Numbered from the stretch's first letter, positions 50,000 to 59,212 are shown. The stretch: 64,000 nucleotides of DNA from Marinobacter pelagius (GCF_003315345.1 NZ_QNRO01000011.1:62001-126000), one strand, 5' to 3'. Numbers and translations are program-made. The notes: generated by a model not told the origin, from the sequence alone.

Positions 50000-50278
50000 T
50001 CAGTACCGCACCCCGAAATTCGAGAACTCCCCATTCGCCCGCTGCTCCTCAACCTCGATATCAGTCACTTTGGCCGCAGGTGGCCCTTCCTGGCACCACT
50101 GGTGAAGTTGCTGGAGCTCTTCCGGGCTTCCTTCAGCAATCACCTCGACCCGCCCGTCCGGCAGGTTTCTGGCGTAACCCGACAGCCCCAGCCGATTGGC
50201 TTCCTTCTCGGTGGAGGCCCGGTAGTAGACTCCCTGCACCTTGCCTGAGATCAGCATTTTCCAGCGTTTCTTGTCCAT
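50000..50278 (-). CDS. Acylphosphatase
   Basis: 92 residues, the standard size. The catalytic arginine R20 lies in GKVQGVYYRAS and the asparagine N38 in ARNLPDGRVEV, both diagnostic. Hydrolyses acyl phosphates such as carbamoyl phosphate or 1,3-bisphosphoglycerate; the cellular role is unclear. Divergent from the fructosamine-kinase-like gene. Confidence 0.95.
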   Translation of the reverse strand: MDKKRWKMLISGKVQGVYYRASTEKEANRLGLSGYARNLPDGRVEVIAEGSPEELQQLHQWCQEGPPAAKVTDIEVEEQRANGEFSNFGVRY

Positions 50279-50360
50279 AGCGGTCGCACGACTCCGTTAC
50301 ATGTTAGCCTGAATTCAATCTAACGCCCCGGCGGGAAACGATTCAAGGAAAGCTAAAGTC

Positions 50361-51128
50361 ATGTTCACCAAACATAATACCACCGGATTTTCGGATGCAC
50401 TGATCTGCGAGGCGGAGGGGCTGGAGAGCCTTCGTTCAGTGTTGGTGCAGGCGGGTGTCTCCGATGTGCGGATTCCGGAGGTGGCCCGTGTGGATAACAA
50501 TGTGCTGGAGATCACCGGCATCGAATCCGGGCCTGCCACCGCCGAAACCCTTGCCATGCTTGGAGAGGGCCTGGCCCTCATGCACCGGCTGAGGCAGGAC
50601 CGATATGGCTGGGGACGGGACAACTACATCGGGCTGTCGCCGCAACCGAATCGCTGGTCGGAGTACTGGGGCGAGTTCTTCGTTTCAGACCGCCTGGCTT
50701 ATCAGGTGGGCCGGATCCGGAATGCGGAGATCCGTGGTGAATTCGAGGTGGTGCTCAAGCGTCACGGTGAGGCTTTGGCAAGGTGGTTGGATAACACTTG
50801 TGAGCATCCGAGCTTGCTTCACGGAGACCTCTGGAACGGCAATGCCCTGTTTGACCGGAATGGTCCCTGGCTTATTGATCCGGCGGTCTATTGCGGTGAC
50901 CGGGAGGCGGATCTCGCCATGACAGAAATGTTCGGCGGCTTCGGCGAGGCGTTCTACGAGGCCTACGATCGGATGTATGCACGCACTCCGGAGTATCCCC
51001 TCAAACGGGACATCTACAACCTGTACCACTATCTGAACCACTACAACCTGTTTGGTGGCGGTTACCTGGGTGGTTGTCACCGCGGTTTCGAAACGGTTCA
51101 TACGGTCGTATCTCAGATGACGCCGTAA
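50361..51128 (+). CDS. Fructosamine kinase-like protein, short N-terminal lobe
   Basis: 255 residues against about 286 for E. coli YniA. The kinase core is intact: catalytic HGDLWNGN (D156, N161) and the metal-binding DPAVYCGDRE (D173). MFTKHN at the start aligns with the lysine strand FFVK of YniA, so roughly 40 residues holding the glycine-rich loop are missing. The frame upstream is open for only 16 codons before a stop (TGA 50310-50312) and shows no such loop. Deglycates or phosphorylates ketosamines in homologues. Its 3' end overlaps the convergent transporter gene by 16 bp. Confidence 0.82.
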   Translation: MFTKHNTTGFSDALICEAEGLESLRSVLVQAGVSDVRIPEVARVDNNVLEITGIESGPATAETLAMLGEGLALMHRLRQDRYGWGRDNYIGLSPQPNRWSEYWGEFFVSDRLAYQVGRIRNAEIRGEFEVVLKRHGEALARWLDNTCEHPSLLHGDLWNGNALFDRNGPWLIDPAVYCGDREADLAMTEMFGGFGEAFYEAYDRMYARTPEYPLKRDIYNLYHYLNHYNLFGGGYLGGCHRGFETVHTVVSQMTP

Positions 51129-52060
51129 CTTCGCAACAGGAATACGCCGGCAGTGACCGTAACGCTGGCCATCAGGGTGGTGAGGGCAATGATATTCGCC
51201 GCCAGGCGGTCGTTGCCACCCAGCGCCTTGACCATCACGAAGCTGGCGGCAGCGGTCGGGCTGGCAAAGAACAGGAACATCAGCCCCAGTTCCGGCCCCC
51301 GGAAACCGGCCAACCAGCCGGCAGCGGTACACAGGGCCGGCAATACGATCATCTTCATGGCGCTGGATCCGAACGCGGTCTTGCTGTCACTGCGAATGGA
51401 GCTCAGGGAGACGGTGGCGCCGATGCACAACAGGGCCAGCGGAAGGGTCAGGGAGGCGAAATAGTCGGCGCTGGTCATGACCCATGTCGGCAGCCCGATA
51501 TTCAGCCAGGCAAAGGGAATGGCCACCACCACGGCGATAATCAGGGGGTTGCGGACAATGTCATGGATGATCTTGCGCCAGCTGGCGGACTGACCGGGCT
51601 GGTAGGCGATCAGCACCACCACCGAGAGTGCGTTGTAGGAGATGATCACCAAACCAAGCAGGATACCGCCGGCGGATAACCCGAAATCGCCATACAGATT
51701 GGCCGCCAGCGCCAGGCCGACAATCCCGCAGTTGCCCCGGAAAGCCCCTTGCACATACACCCCGCGATCCTCTCTACGCACGCGCCAGGTTGCCCAGAGC
51801 CAGGTCAGCCCGAAGCCGCCAAGGGTGGCCAGCAGGTAGAACAGCAGCAGCTCCGGATTCAGGGCGGTGCTGAGGTCGGCACGGATGATGCTCAGGAATA
51901 CCAGCGTTGGCAGTGTTGCCTTGAAGACCAGGGCAGAGGCGGTGTTGATGAAGGGGGCGTCGATCCAGCCAATCCGTCGCAGCCCGAGCCCGATAAAGAC
52001 CATGGCAAATACCGGTAAGGTCGTTTCCAGTGTCTGGAGAAAAATGTTGATCAGGTTCAT
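51113..52060 (-). CDS. AEC-family (auxin efflux carrier-like) transporter
   Basis: 315 residues from ATG 52060, the normal length for bacterial AEC permeases; an earlier in-frame start at 52144 gives 28 implausible residues. Ten membrane helices in two five-helix halves are predicted, with the typical AMVFIGLGLRRIGWID opening and GNCGIVGLALAANLYG crossing motif in the middle. Homologues export or import dicarboxylates and related anions. Convergent with the fructosamine-kinase-like gene and divergent from the diguanylate cyclase gene. Confidence 0.9.
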   Translation of the reverse strand: MNLINIFLQTLETTLPVFAMVFIGLGLRRIGWIDAPFINTASALVFKATLPTLVFLSIIRADLSTALNPELLLFYLLATLGGFGLTWLWATWRVRREDRGVYVQGAFRGNCGIVGLALAANLYGDFGLSAGGILLGLVIISYNALSVVVLIAYQPGQSASWRKIIHDIVRNPLIIAVVVAIPFAWLNIGLPTWVMTSADYFASLTLPLALLCIGATVSLSSIRSDSKTAFGSSAMKMIVLPALCTAAGWLAGFRGPELGLMFLFFASPTAAASFVMVKALGGNDRLAANIIALTTLMASVTVTAGVFLLRSYGVI

Positions 52061-52148
52061 CGCGGGGCCATGGACAAATAGTGCAGGGGGAAATCGTGGC
52101 GGCAGTGTATAATTTCCTTGAGGTTTTCCCAAGGATTTCACCAACCCG

Positions 52149-54206
52149 ATGCCCGGACCGAACGGTTTTCAGCGGAGTTCTCTCAGGATCCAGCCCTGTG
52201 GCTGCCTGTTGGTATTAACCAGATCGCTGGACCGTATTGTCCAGTGCAGTGCCAATGCCGAGTATTTCCTGCAGGTTCCTGCTGAAACCCTGCTTGACCA
52301 GTCTCCGGAGGGAGTATTCGGTGCACGGGTGCTGGCCCGCATTCGCCGCGAACTGGCTGGAGACGATGTGCTCAGCGGGCCTGTGTCCATCCGCAAGGAG
52401 AACAAGGGCCGGCAGATCCGCCTCCAGGTGAATGCCTTTCGTTCCGGGGCCTGGGTGGTCGTCGAAATTGAACCGTTGACGGGACTGGGAACCAGACGGA
52501 TGACCGGAACGGTCAACCGCTGGCTCGGCAAACTGGCCAGTGCCCGTAACCCTGATGATCTAATGAATATCCTGGTGGACGGCGTTCGCGACCTGGTCAG
52601 GTTTGACCGGGTGGTGGTGGCGCACTTTGACGAGCAGGGCCATGGTGTCTTTCTTGCCGAGAGCAAGCGCAAGGGCGTTTCTCCGTTGCGGGGTCAGCGT
52701 TTTGCCGCCTCCGCGTATCCTCTGGCAGAACGCTCTAAAATGACCCGGCACCAGGTGCGGAGCATTCCGGATCTTGAGGCCGGCTTGGTACCGGTACTCG
52801 TTTCTGGCGGGATGACGAAAGATCAGCTGGCGGACGTCGATGCCAGCGGGACGGTGCTCCGGGCTCCGTCCCGGCGGCAGACCGCGTATCTGAATTATTT
52901 CAAGGCTCAGGCACTGCTCTCTATCGCGATTGTCGGCCCTTCAGGCCTCTGGGGCCTGGTTACCTGCACCTCGCAAAAGCCGGTTCCCCTTGCTCCAACT
53001 CTGAGAGATGCGGCGCGCACTCTGGTGCTGATGGCCACCCAGCGCCTGTTCCTGCTGAAATCCCGTATGGAAGCCCAGTTTTTACAGCGCGTTCACAAGT
53101 CCAGGGATTTTCTGGCCGCGGATATCACAGTCGGGTTGTCTCCGGCCAGGATGCTGGAGAAATACGCCCCCGACTGGCTGGCATTGTTCCGCGCCAGTGG
53201 CATGGCCTATGCCAACAGCGGTGATATTGCAGCGCTCGGGGAGGTCCCTCCCGCCGCTTCGCTCGACCAACTGGTCGCCAGGTTGAACGCCGAGCAGCAG
53301 GGCCGGTCACCCTGGGTGTCGGCGAGTCTGAAAGAGGAGCCGCTGGCCAGAGGGCTGGAGCTCGGTGCAGCCTGCGGTTTGCTTGCCGTTCCACTACCGG
53401 GGGAGCGGGTTACCAGCTGGTTCATGGTATTCCGGGGAGAACATGGTCGAGGCATATACTGGGAGGGCCGTCCGGAAGTGGATATCCTGACCAGTGCGCC
53501 GGGGGAGGAGGAAACCTTTCGCAAGGCCTTTGGTTCCTGGCTGGAAGCCACGGAAGGCAGCAGTGAATCCTGGAAACGGGTAGAGCGCCTTGCTGCGGTG
53601 GACCTGGCAGAGGACATGGCGCTGCTGGCATCGATCAGTGAGATCACCCGCCTGAACGAGCTGCTCAAGACAGAGCAGGCGGCCCTGGCGCAGGCCAACG
53701 AGCAACTCAGTCATGCTGCCAGCCATGACTCTCTGACCGGCCTGTGGAATCGTTACCGTACGGAATATGAGCTGGACCGTGAGCTGGCGAAAGCACGGCG
53801 CCATGGTCTCCCGTTTTCAGTGCTGCTGCTGGATGTCGATCATTTCAAAAACATCAACGACACCTGGGGACACGCTGTCGGTGACGAGGTGTTGCATGAA
53901 GTCGCACGGAAGGTCACCGGTGTATTGCGACAGGAGGATCATCTCGGGCGCTGGGGTGGTGAGGAGTTTGTCATCCTCGCCGCTGGCGCCGGTCGCGGGG
54001 ATGGTGTGGCGTTGGCCGATCGGGTCCGCCAGGCCGTAACCGAAGTAACGGTGTCTGGAGTGCAAACCATAATCACTGCCAGTATTGGTGTAGCCACCTG
54101 GCGCCCGGAAGACAAGCGCAAGTCAATTATCCAGCGGGCAGACCGGGCCATGTATGCCGCCAAGAAGGGCGGTCGGAACCGGGTGGAGACCGACGAGGGC
54201 CTGTAA
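52149..54206 (+). CDS. Phytochrome-like diguanylate cyclase lacking chromophore residues
   Basis: 685 residues with the bacteriophytochrome order PAS (about 12-110), GAF (125-310), PHY (320-500), a short coiled coil, and GGDEF (525-680). The output domain looks active: DSLTGLWNRYR, GGEEF (603-607) and an RxxD inhibitory site (RQED) just before it. The sensor is degenerate at every bilin position I can align: no N-terminal Cys, IQPHG reads IQPCG (C17), the PASDIP aspartate is A189, and the chromophore histidine of CHH is T274. It probably makes cyclic di-GMP in response to something other than light. A stem-loop spans its stop codon. Confidence 0.88.
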   Translation: MPGPNGFQRSSLRIQPCGCLLVLTRSLDRIVQCSANAEYFLQVPAETLLDQSPEGVFGARVLARIRRELAGDDVLSGPVSIRKENKGRQIRLQVNAFRSGAWVVVEIEPLTGLGTRRMTGTVNRWLGKLASARNPDDLMNILVDGVRDLVRFDRVVVAHFDEQGHGVFLAESKRKGVSPLRGQRFAASAYPLAERSKMTRHQVRSIPDLEAGLVPVLVSGGMTKDQLADVDASGTVLRAPSRRQTAYLNYFKAQALLSIAIVGPSGLWGLVTCTSQKPVPLAPTLRDAARTLVLMATQRLFLLKSRMEAQFLQRVHKSRDFLAADITVGLSPARMLEKYAPDWLALFRASGMAYANSGDIAALGEVPPAASLDQLVARLNAEQQGRSPWVSASLKEEPLARGLELGAACGLLAVPLPGERVTSWFMVFRGEHGRGIYWEGRPEVDILTSAPGEEETFRKAFGSWLEATEGSSESWKRVERLAAVDLAEDMALLASISEITRLNELLKTEQAALAQANEQLSHAASHDSLTGLWNRYRTEYELDRELAKARRHGLPFSVLLLDVDHFKNINDTWGHAVGDEVLHEVARKVTGVLRQEDHLGRWGGEEFVILAAGAGRGDGVALADRVRQAVTEVTVSGVQTIITASIGVATWRPEDKRKSIIQRADRAMYAAKKGGRNRVETDEGL

Positions 54207-54217
54207 CAGACCCTCGT
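54193..54217. terminator. Stem-loop over the diguanylate cyclase stop codon
   Basis: ACGAGGG-C-CTG (54193-54203) pairs with CAG-A-CCCTCGT (54207-54217), with one internal mismatch; the TAA stop is the loop. It lies between convergent genes and could act on both, but neither side has a T tract. Confidence 0.45.
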
Positions 54218-54224
54218 CATTGGT

Positions 54225-56558
54225 TCAGGCTTTCAGCTGGTCGCCCACGGGCAGCCGGCGAATGCGCTTGCCGGTGGCAGCATAGATGGCATTGCACAGC
54301 GCCGGGGCCACCGGAGGCAGGCCGGGCTCGCCAACGCCGCCCATGGGTTCGTCCTGGCGGTCCATCAGGTGGATATGGATCTCCTTCGGTGCGTCCGGCA
54401 TCCGGGGCAGCAGGTAGGTATCGAAGTTGTCCTGCTGGACAACGCCATGCTTGAAGGTGACTTCGCTCATCAGGGCGACACCGATGCCCATCACGCAGGC
54501 ACCTTCGAGCTGGGAGTGGATCCTCTCCGGATTGGCCTGCCGACCGCAGTCAAAGGCAATGTCGGCCCGGTGAATGATCACGTTGCCGCTGTCATCGACT
54601 TCCACATCGAACACGATGGCGGTGTAGGACACGAAGCTGTGGTGAAACGCCAGTCCCATCCCACGGCCCTCCGGTAGCTCCTTGCCCCAACCGGCGGCCG
54701 CTGTGGCTTTCTCGACCACGGCCCGCATGCGCCCGGTGTCAATGGGGTGCATATCCGGGTCTTCACCGTAGTTCCAGCCATCACCCACCGTCAGGTTATG
54801 GATCTCCCGGCCAGGACCCAATAGCTCGAGCACGTAATCCCGATGATCCCTGCCGGCGGCGACCGAGACTTCGTGGGCAAAGCTCTGGATGGCCCAGGCA
54901 TGGGGTAGGTTGTACACCGAGCGGAACCAGCCGATTCTCACGTGGGCCGGTGCCGGCGGGTTCTCAAGCCGGATGGCGGGAATACTGAACGGCATGGTGT
55001 TGAAACCCATGCCAAGCTCGAACTCGCCCTTGTGCTCCGGGTCCGGGGCGAACAGGGAGCCAATGCTGGGTGACAGGGTGCGGTGGCGCCATGCCAGCGC
55101 ATTGCCGTCACTATCGAGTCCTGCTTCCAGGTGATCCACCGACACCGCGTGGAAGTAGGCATGATGAATATCATCCTCGCGGGTCCACTGAAGGCGAACG
55201 GGGCGGCCTTCGAAGGCCTGCGCCACGCTGGCGGCCTCCGCCGCGTAATCGGGTTTGGATTTCCGGCCGAAACCACCGCCGAGCAGGGTCACATTGACCC
55301 GCACCTTCTCCCGGTCCATACCCAGCCGACCCGCGACGGTATCCCGGGTAGCACGGGGGTTCTGCACCGGTGCCCAGACTTCCGCCTCACCGTTTTTGAC
55401 CACTACGGTCGCGACCATGGGCTCCATGGGAGATTGCGCCATGTGCGGCATGTAGTAGGTAGCGGATACGGTCTTGCCGGCCTGCTTAAGGGCGCCTTCG
55501 ACGTCGCCGTTCTCCCGGATAACCCGGCCGGGCGATTGGGCACGTTCCTCCAGCGCTTTGCGATAGGATTCAGAAGTGTAGCTGGCATTGTCCCCGGCGG
55601 GGCCGTTGTCCCACTGGATTTTCAGCTTCCTGCGGCCCTCGATTGCTGCCCAGGTATTGGTGGCGACTACCGCCACGCCGCCGAGCGGACTGAAACCGGC
55701 GGGCTGCCCGGTGCCTTCTATTTCGAGGGTTTTCTGAACGCCCGGCACTTTCAAGGTTTCCGAGTCATCGTAGCTTTCCAACTTGCTGCCATAGACCGGA
55801 GGGCGGGCAATGACCGCATACAGCGGATTTTCCACCTCGACATCGGCGCCGAAGATCGCCTTGCCGGTAACGATGTCTTCGCCGTCTATGGCCTTGGGAT
55901 AGGCAGACTCCAGCTTGCCGTTGATGTAGCCGGATTCACGGCCGATAAAACGCAACTCGTCAGCGGTCTTCAGCACCAGGTCGTTGCGGCCGGGTACGTC
56001 CAGCCCCCTGGCGGCTTTTGCCAGTTCTCCAAAGCCCAGCTCTTTGCCAGACGGGATATGGATGACCTTGTGAATGTCGGTCCGGACCTCATGTAGTGGC
56101 ACCGACCACTGGTTGGCGGCTGCCTGTTCCAGCATCAGGCGGGCGGCGGCCGCGGCGCGGCGCATGGGATCGTACCAGTGGCGCATGCTGCGGGAACCGT
56201 CGGTATTCTGGTTGCCGTATTTTTCCTGGTTGGCCTCCGCCTGGCGCACCTTCACCCGGTCCCAGTCGGCGCCCAGTTCGTCGGCGGCCAGCAAAACCAG
56301 GCTGGTACGGATACCCTGACCCATTTCGGAGCGGTTATTGACGACGGTGACAGTGCCGTCGGAATCGATATGAATGAACACGTTCGGATCATCGACCCAG
56401 CCACCTGGCATGGCGCCGGCGCCGAACTGGGCCTTTTCATTGGCCAGGGGCATATCCCAGCGCGCGGCCAGCACGAGGGCCGAGCCTCCGGCAAGCCCCA
56501 TGAGGAAACGGCGGCGGCTTACATTCGCTAAAAGCAGTTTGTCGTCGGATCTGCTCAT
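54225..56558 (-). CDS. iorB: Xanthine oxidase-family molybdoenzyme, large subunit (isoquinoline 1-oxidoreductase beta-like)
   Basis: 777 residues. A twin-arginine signal (SRRRFLMG at residues 14-21) predicts Tat export, as for IorB-type aldehyde/heterocycle oxidoreductases. Molybdopterin-binding regions GGGFGRKS and MAQSPMEP are present, and the catalytic glutamate is in GVGEPGLPPVAP near the C terminus. Oxidises aldehydes or N-heterocycles by hydroxylation at molybdenum. Overlaps the iron-sulfur subunit gene by four bases. No cytochrome c partner or molybdenum maturation gene is adjacent. The true substrate is unknown; isoquinoline is only the family name. Confidence 0.88.
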   Translation of the reverse strand: MSRSDDKLLLANVSRRRFLMGLAGGSALVLAARWDMPLANEKAQFGAGAMPGGWVDDPNVFIHIDSDGTVTVVNNRSEMGQGIRTSLVLLAADELGADWDRVKVRQAEANQEKYGNQNTDGSRSMRHWYDPMRRAAAAARLMLEQAAANQWSVPLHEVRTDIHKVIHIPSGKELGFGELAKAARGLDVPGRNDLVLKTADELRFIGRESGYINGKLESAYPKAIDGEDIVTGKAIFGADVEVENPLYAVIARPPVYGSKLESYDDSETLKVPGVQKTLEIEGTGQPAGFSPLGGVAVVATNTWAAIEGRRKLKIQWDNGPAGDNASYTSESYRKALEERAQSPGRVIRENGDVEGALKQAGKTVSATYYMPHMAQSPMEPMVATVVVKNGEAEVWAPVQNPRATRDTVAGRLGMDREKVRVNVTLLGGGFGRKSKPDYAAEAASVAQAFEGRPVRLQWTREDDIHHAYFHAVSVDHLEAGLDSDGNALAWRHRTLSPSIGSLFAPDPEHKGEFELGMGFNTMPFSIPAIRLENPPAPAHVRIGWFRSVYNLPHAWAIQSFAHEVSVAAGRDHRDYVLELLGPGREIHNLTVGDGWNYGEDPDMHPIDTGRMRAVVEKATAAAGWGKELPEGRGMGLAFHHSFVSYTAIVFDVEVDDSGNVIIHRADIAFDCGRQANPERIHSQLEGACVMGIGVALMSEVTFKHGVVQQDNFDTYLLPRMPDAPKEIHIHLMDRQDEPMGGVGEPGLPPVAPALCNAIYAATGKRIRRLPVGDQLKA

Positions 56559-57016
56559 GCCTGATCCTCCTTGCCGGCGACCCGTTCAATGGCTGCGAGA
56601 ATCCGGTTGTAGGTACCGCAGCGGCACAGGTTGCCGGCCATGGCATCGACAATCTCGCTGGTATCCGGGTTGGGTGTTCTTTTCAGCAGGGCGGTGGCGT
56701 TCATGATCTGGCCACCCTGGCAGTAGCCACACTGGGCGACACCGAGGTCCAGCCAGGCCTGCTGGACCTTGCTGCCCACCGGATCTTCGGCCATGGCTTC
56801 GATCGTTGTGATCTCGCCTTTGGCGGCGGATACCGGTGTCACGCAGGAACGGATGGCCGTACCATTCAGATGCACGGTGCAGGCGCCGCACTGGGATACA
56901 CCGCAGCCGAACTTTGTGCCTTTCATGCCGACCACATCCCTGATCGCCCAGAGCAGAGGCATGTTGTCCGGGACGTCGAGTTCGTGTTGCTCGCCGTTTA
57001 TGTTGAGCGTAACCAT
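56555..57016 (-). CDS. iorA: Xanthine oxidase-family [2Fe-2S] subunit (isoquinoline 1-oxidoreductase alpha-like)
   Basis: 153 residues with the two cluster domains of this family: a plant-ferredoxin-type cluster (CGVSQCGACTVHLNG ... RSC, residues about 39-60) and a four-helix-bundle cluster (CGYCQGGQIM ... CRCGTYNRI, about 98-135). Electron acceptor for the molybdenum subunit. First gene of the iorAB pair; no signal peptide of its own, so it is presumably carried across the membrane with the Tat-exported large subunit. Confidence 0.93.
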   Translation of the reverse strand: MVTLNINGEQHELDVPDNMPLLWAIRDVVGMKGTKFGCGVSQCGACTVHLNGTAIRSCVTPVSAAKGEITTIEAMAEDPVGSKVQQAWLDLGVAQCGYCQGGQIMNATALLKRTPNPDTSEIVDAMAGNLCRCGTYNRILAAIERVAGKEDQA

Positions 57017-57087
57017 GGGGTTCTCTCTGTCAGATGAATTTCAGGCTTTACCTCACTGTAGCTGTACGCGAGTGAAAGGCAAAAAGC

Positions 57088-57429
57088 TCAGTATCCCGCG
57101 AGAAAGCCCGTTTGCTGGATGGTCATGTAAGCAGCGGTGCCGGCAGCAATGGATAGCAGGGCATTGCGCCGCCAAAGATGGATGGCAACCACCAGCAATC
57201 CTGGCAGTATCGCATCCAGGCCAGGGAGGGCGGCATTCCAGTTACCCGAACGGGTGAGGAACACCGTCGCCAGCAGGGCCATGACCGCAGCCGGCAGGTA
57301 ACGGCCAAGGTGTTTGATGAGCGGGTGTTCGGTGTGGCGTTCGAAGAACACGAACGGGATCACCCGGGTGGCAAAGGTTGCGATGGCCGCGACGCCGATA
57401 AAGGCAAACAGGTAAGACATGTCAGCCAT
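57088..57429 (-). CDS. azlD: AzlD-family branched-chain amino acid export subunit
   Basis: 113 residues, four hydrophobic helices, matching the AzlD/YgaH small subunit (FATRVIPFVFFERHTEHPLIKHLGRYLPAAVMALLATVF). Its start overlaps the end of azlC by a few bases; ATG 57429 is used, with an alternative ATG at 57420. With AzlC it forms an exporter for branched-chain or analogue amino acids in characterised homologues. Confidence 0.92.
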   Translation of the reverse strand: MADMSYLFAFIGVAAIATFATRVIPFVFFERHTEHPLIKHLGRYLPAAVMALLATVFLTRSGNWNAALPGLDAILPGLLVVAIHLWRRNALLSIAAGTAAYMTIQQTGFLAGY

Positions 57430-58126
57430 GGTGTGCGCCCTCGGTTGCACCGGCGTCCTTCAGGCGGCGGTAGTGCAGTAGCAGAACGGCGGTCACGATG
57501 ACAATGGCCCCGATCAGCTGGTGCGACGGGGACAACAGCAGCATGGCGATACCGGCCGCGGCGGCACCGGTCCAGATCGGGAAACCGTCTTTCAGGGCCT
57601 TGTACTGTTCGATAGTGAGCACGATAAACAGGGCCACCAGGGCGAATTCGATGCCCGTGCTGTCGAAGGCCACATTGTCGCCCAGCAGGGCGCCGATGGC
57701 GCAGCCAATGACCCAATAGCATTGGTTAAAACCGGTAATGCGGAAGTCCACCTCCTGTTCATGGTGGCGCTCAGGGCCCCGGGGGCGGCTGGTAAGCAGG
57801 GAATAGGTTTCGTCGGTCAGCCCGAAAATCAGGTAGGCCTTGCGCCAGCCCGCACCCCGGAACTGGCCCAGCAGCGACAGCCCGTAGAACAGGTGCCGGG
57901 CGTTCAGAACGAACATAGCGACAAAGACCTCGACCATGCCGGCGCCGACGGCCAGCAGGCTGACCGCCAGAATCTGGCCGGCCCCGGCATAGATGAGCAC
58001 GCCCATCAGTGGCGCCGCCCACCAGGGATAGTCCAGCTGGGTCGCGAACAGCACGCCGAAGGCCATTCCAAGCGGAATGTAACCGAACAGGATGGGAAGG
58101 GTCAGGCGAAAGACAGACTGGTTCAT
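57422..58126 (-). CDS. azlC: AzlC-family branched-chain amino acid export subunit
   Basis: 234 residues from ATG 58126; an ATG two codons upstream is possible. The family opening LPILFGYIPLGMAFGVLFA and the AGAGQILAVSLLAVGAG and LNARHLFYGLSL segments are present, with about seven membrane helices. Pairs with AzlD, whose gene overlaps its end. No Lrp-type regulator is adjacent. Divergent from a YheU-like gene. Confidence 0.92.
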   Translation of the reverse strand: MNQSVFRLTLPILFGYIPLGMAFGVLFATQLDYPWWAAPLMGVLIYAGAGQILAVSLLAVGAGMVEVFVAMFVLNARHLFYGLSLLGQFRGAGWRKAYLIFGLTDETYSLLTSRPRGPERHHEQEVDFRITGFNQCYWVIGCAIGALLGDNVAFDSTGIEFALVALFIVLTIEQYKALKDGFPIWTGAAAAGIAMLLLSPSHQLIGAIVIVTAVLLLHYRRLKDAGATEGAHHG

Positions 58127-58254
58127 TAGCATCCAAACCGTTGAAAGCGACGCATGATAGTGAATCATGTCAGGATTTTGAAGCTGAGCTGTTGTTACGG
58201 GGCTTCTACCCGGGGCGTTAAATCCTTAACATACCCTCACTCACAGGAGGGATA

Positions 58255-58506
58255 ATGACCGACGAAGCAGCCCTGCAACCAGAGCCGGACCCGCGCGAAG
58301 AGAAGTTCGTGGTGGATACGGAGCTACTCACCTTGGACCAGCTTCAGGGACTGGTTGAGGAGTACTGCACCCGCTACCATGGCCTCAATGACACAGAGAA
58401 CCCTTTTGCCGAGAGGGAGCGTGTCATGGCAGCCGTCCGGCGGGGCGATCTGGTGGTCTGGTTCGATCCGGTAGAAAATACTGCCGGACTGGGCGTGCCC
58501 GAGTAG
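58255..58506 (+). CDS. YheU/UPF0270-like small protein
   Basis: 83 residues, acidic, no membrane segment; ACAGGAGGG lies before the ATG. The LLTLDQLQGLVEEYCTRYHG start and the RRGDLVVWFD block resemble the UPF0270 (YheU) family, here with a longer N-terminal tail and a shorter end. Function unknown. It precedes uvrY on the same strand by 46 bp. Confidence 0.65.
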   Translation: MTDEAALQPEPDPREEKFVVDTELLTLDQLQGLVEEYCTRYHGLNDTENPFAERERVMAAVRRGDLVVWFDPVENTAGLGVPE

Positions 58507-58552
58507 GGTAGAATCCCGCTGTATTTCCTGAAGCCGTGTGCGAGGTGGAATC

Positions 58553-59212
58553 TTGATCAGCGTATTGGTTGTCGACGACCACGAACTGGTGCGTTCCGGA
58601 ATTACCCGGATGCTGGCGGACAACCCCGACATTGATGTGGTGGGTCAGGCATCGTCCGGAGAGGACGCCATCGAGTTTGTGCGCAAGAAACGGCCTGATA
58701 TTGTCCTTATGGATATCCGTATGCCGGGTATCGGTGGACTGGAGGCCACCCGCAAGATCCTCCGTATCGATGATTCCATCCGCGTGATTGTGGTGACCGC
58801 CTGCGCCGATGATCCCTATCCGACCCGGGTAATGCAGAGCGGCGCCAGTGCCTATATCACCAAGGGCGCGGACATCCAGGAGATGGTGCGTGCCATCCGT
58901 CAGGCCCATTCCGGACAGCGTTATATCAGCCCCGAAATCGCCCAGAAGATGGCGCTCAAGCAGATCTCCGGAGACAAGGATGAGAATGGTGAGCTATCGC
59001 TGTTCGAGCGGCTTTCCGAGCGGGAAATGCAGATTGCGATGATGGTGGTGGATTGCCAGAAGGTGCAGGACATTTCTGACAAGCTGTGCCTGAGCCCCAA
59101 GACCGTCAACAGCTACCGTTACCGGATTTTTGAAAAGCTGGAAATCTCCAGCGACGTGGAACTGGCCCTGATGGCCGTGCGGCTTGGATTACTGGATGCC
59201 GACAAGGTCTGA
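58553..59212 (+). CDS. uvrY: GacA/UvrY-family response regulator
   Basis: 219 residues. Receiver domain with phosphoacceptor D54 (IVLMDIRMPGIGG) and a LuxR-type HTH C terminus (LSEREMQIAMMVVDCQKVQDISDKLCLSPKTVNSYRYRIFEKL). Starts at TTG 58553 with GAGGTGG just upstream; homologues begin MI(N/S)VLLVDDHELVR. Partner of a BarA/GacS sensor kinase that, with CsrA-type RNAs, controls secondary metabolism and biofilm genes. Its 3' end overlaps uvrC by 17 bp, the classical uvrY-uvrC arrangement. Confidence 0.95.
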   Translation: MISVLVVDDHELVRSGITRMLADNPDIDVVGQASSGEDAIEFVRKKRPDIVLMDIRMPGIGGLEATRKILRIDDSIRVIVVTACADDPYPTRVMQSGASAYITKGADIQEMVRAIRQAHSGQRYISPEIAQKMALKQISGDKDENGELSLFERLSEREMQIAMMVVDCQKVQDISDKLCLSPKTVNSYRYRIFEKLEISSDVELALMAVRLGLLDADKV

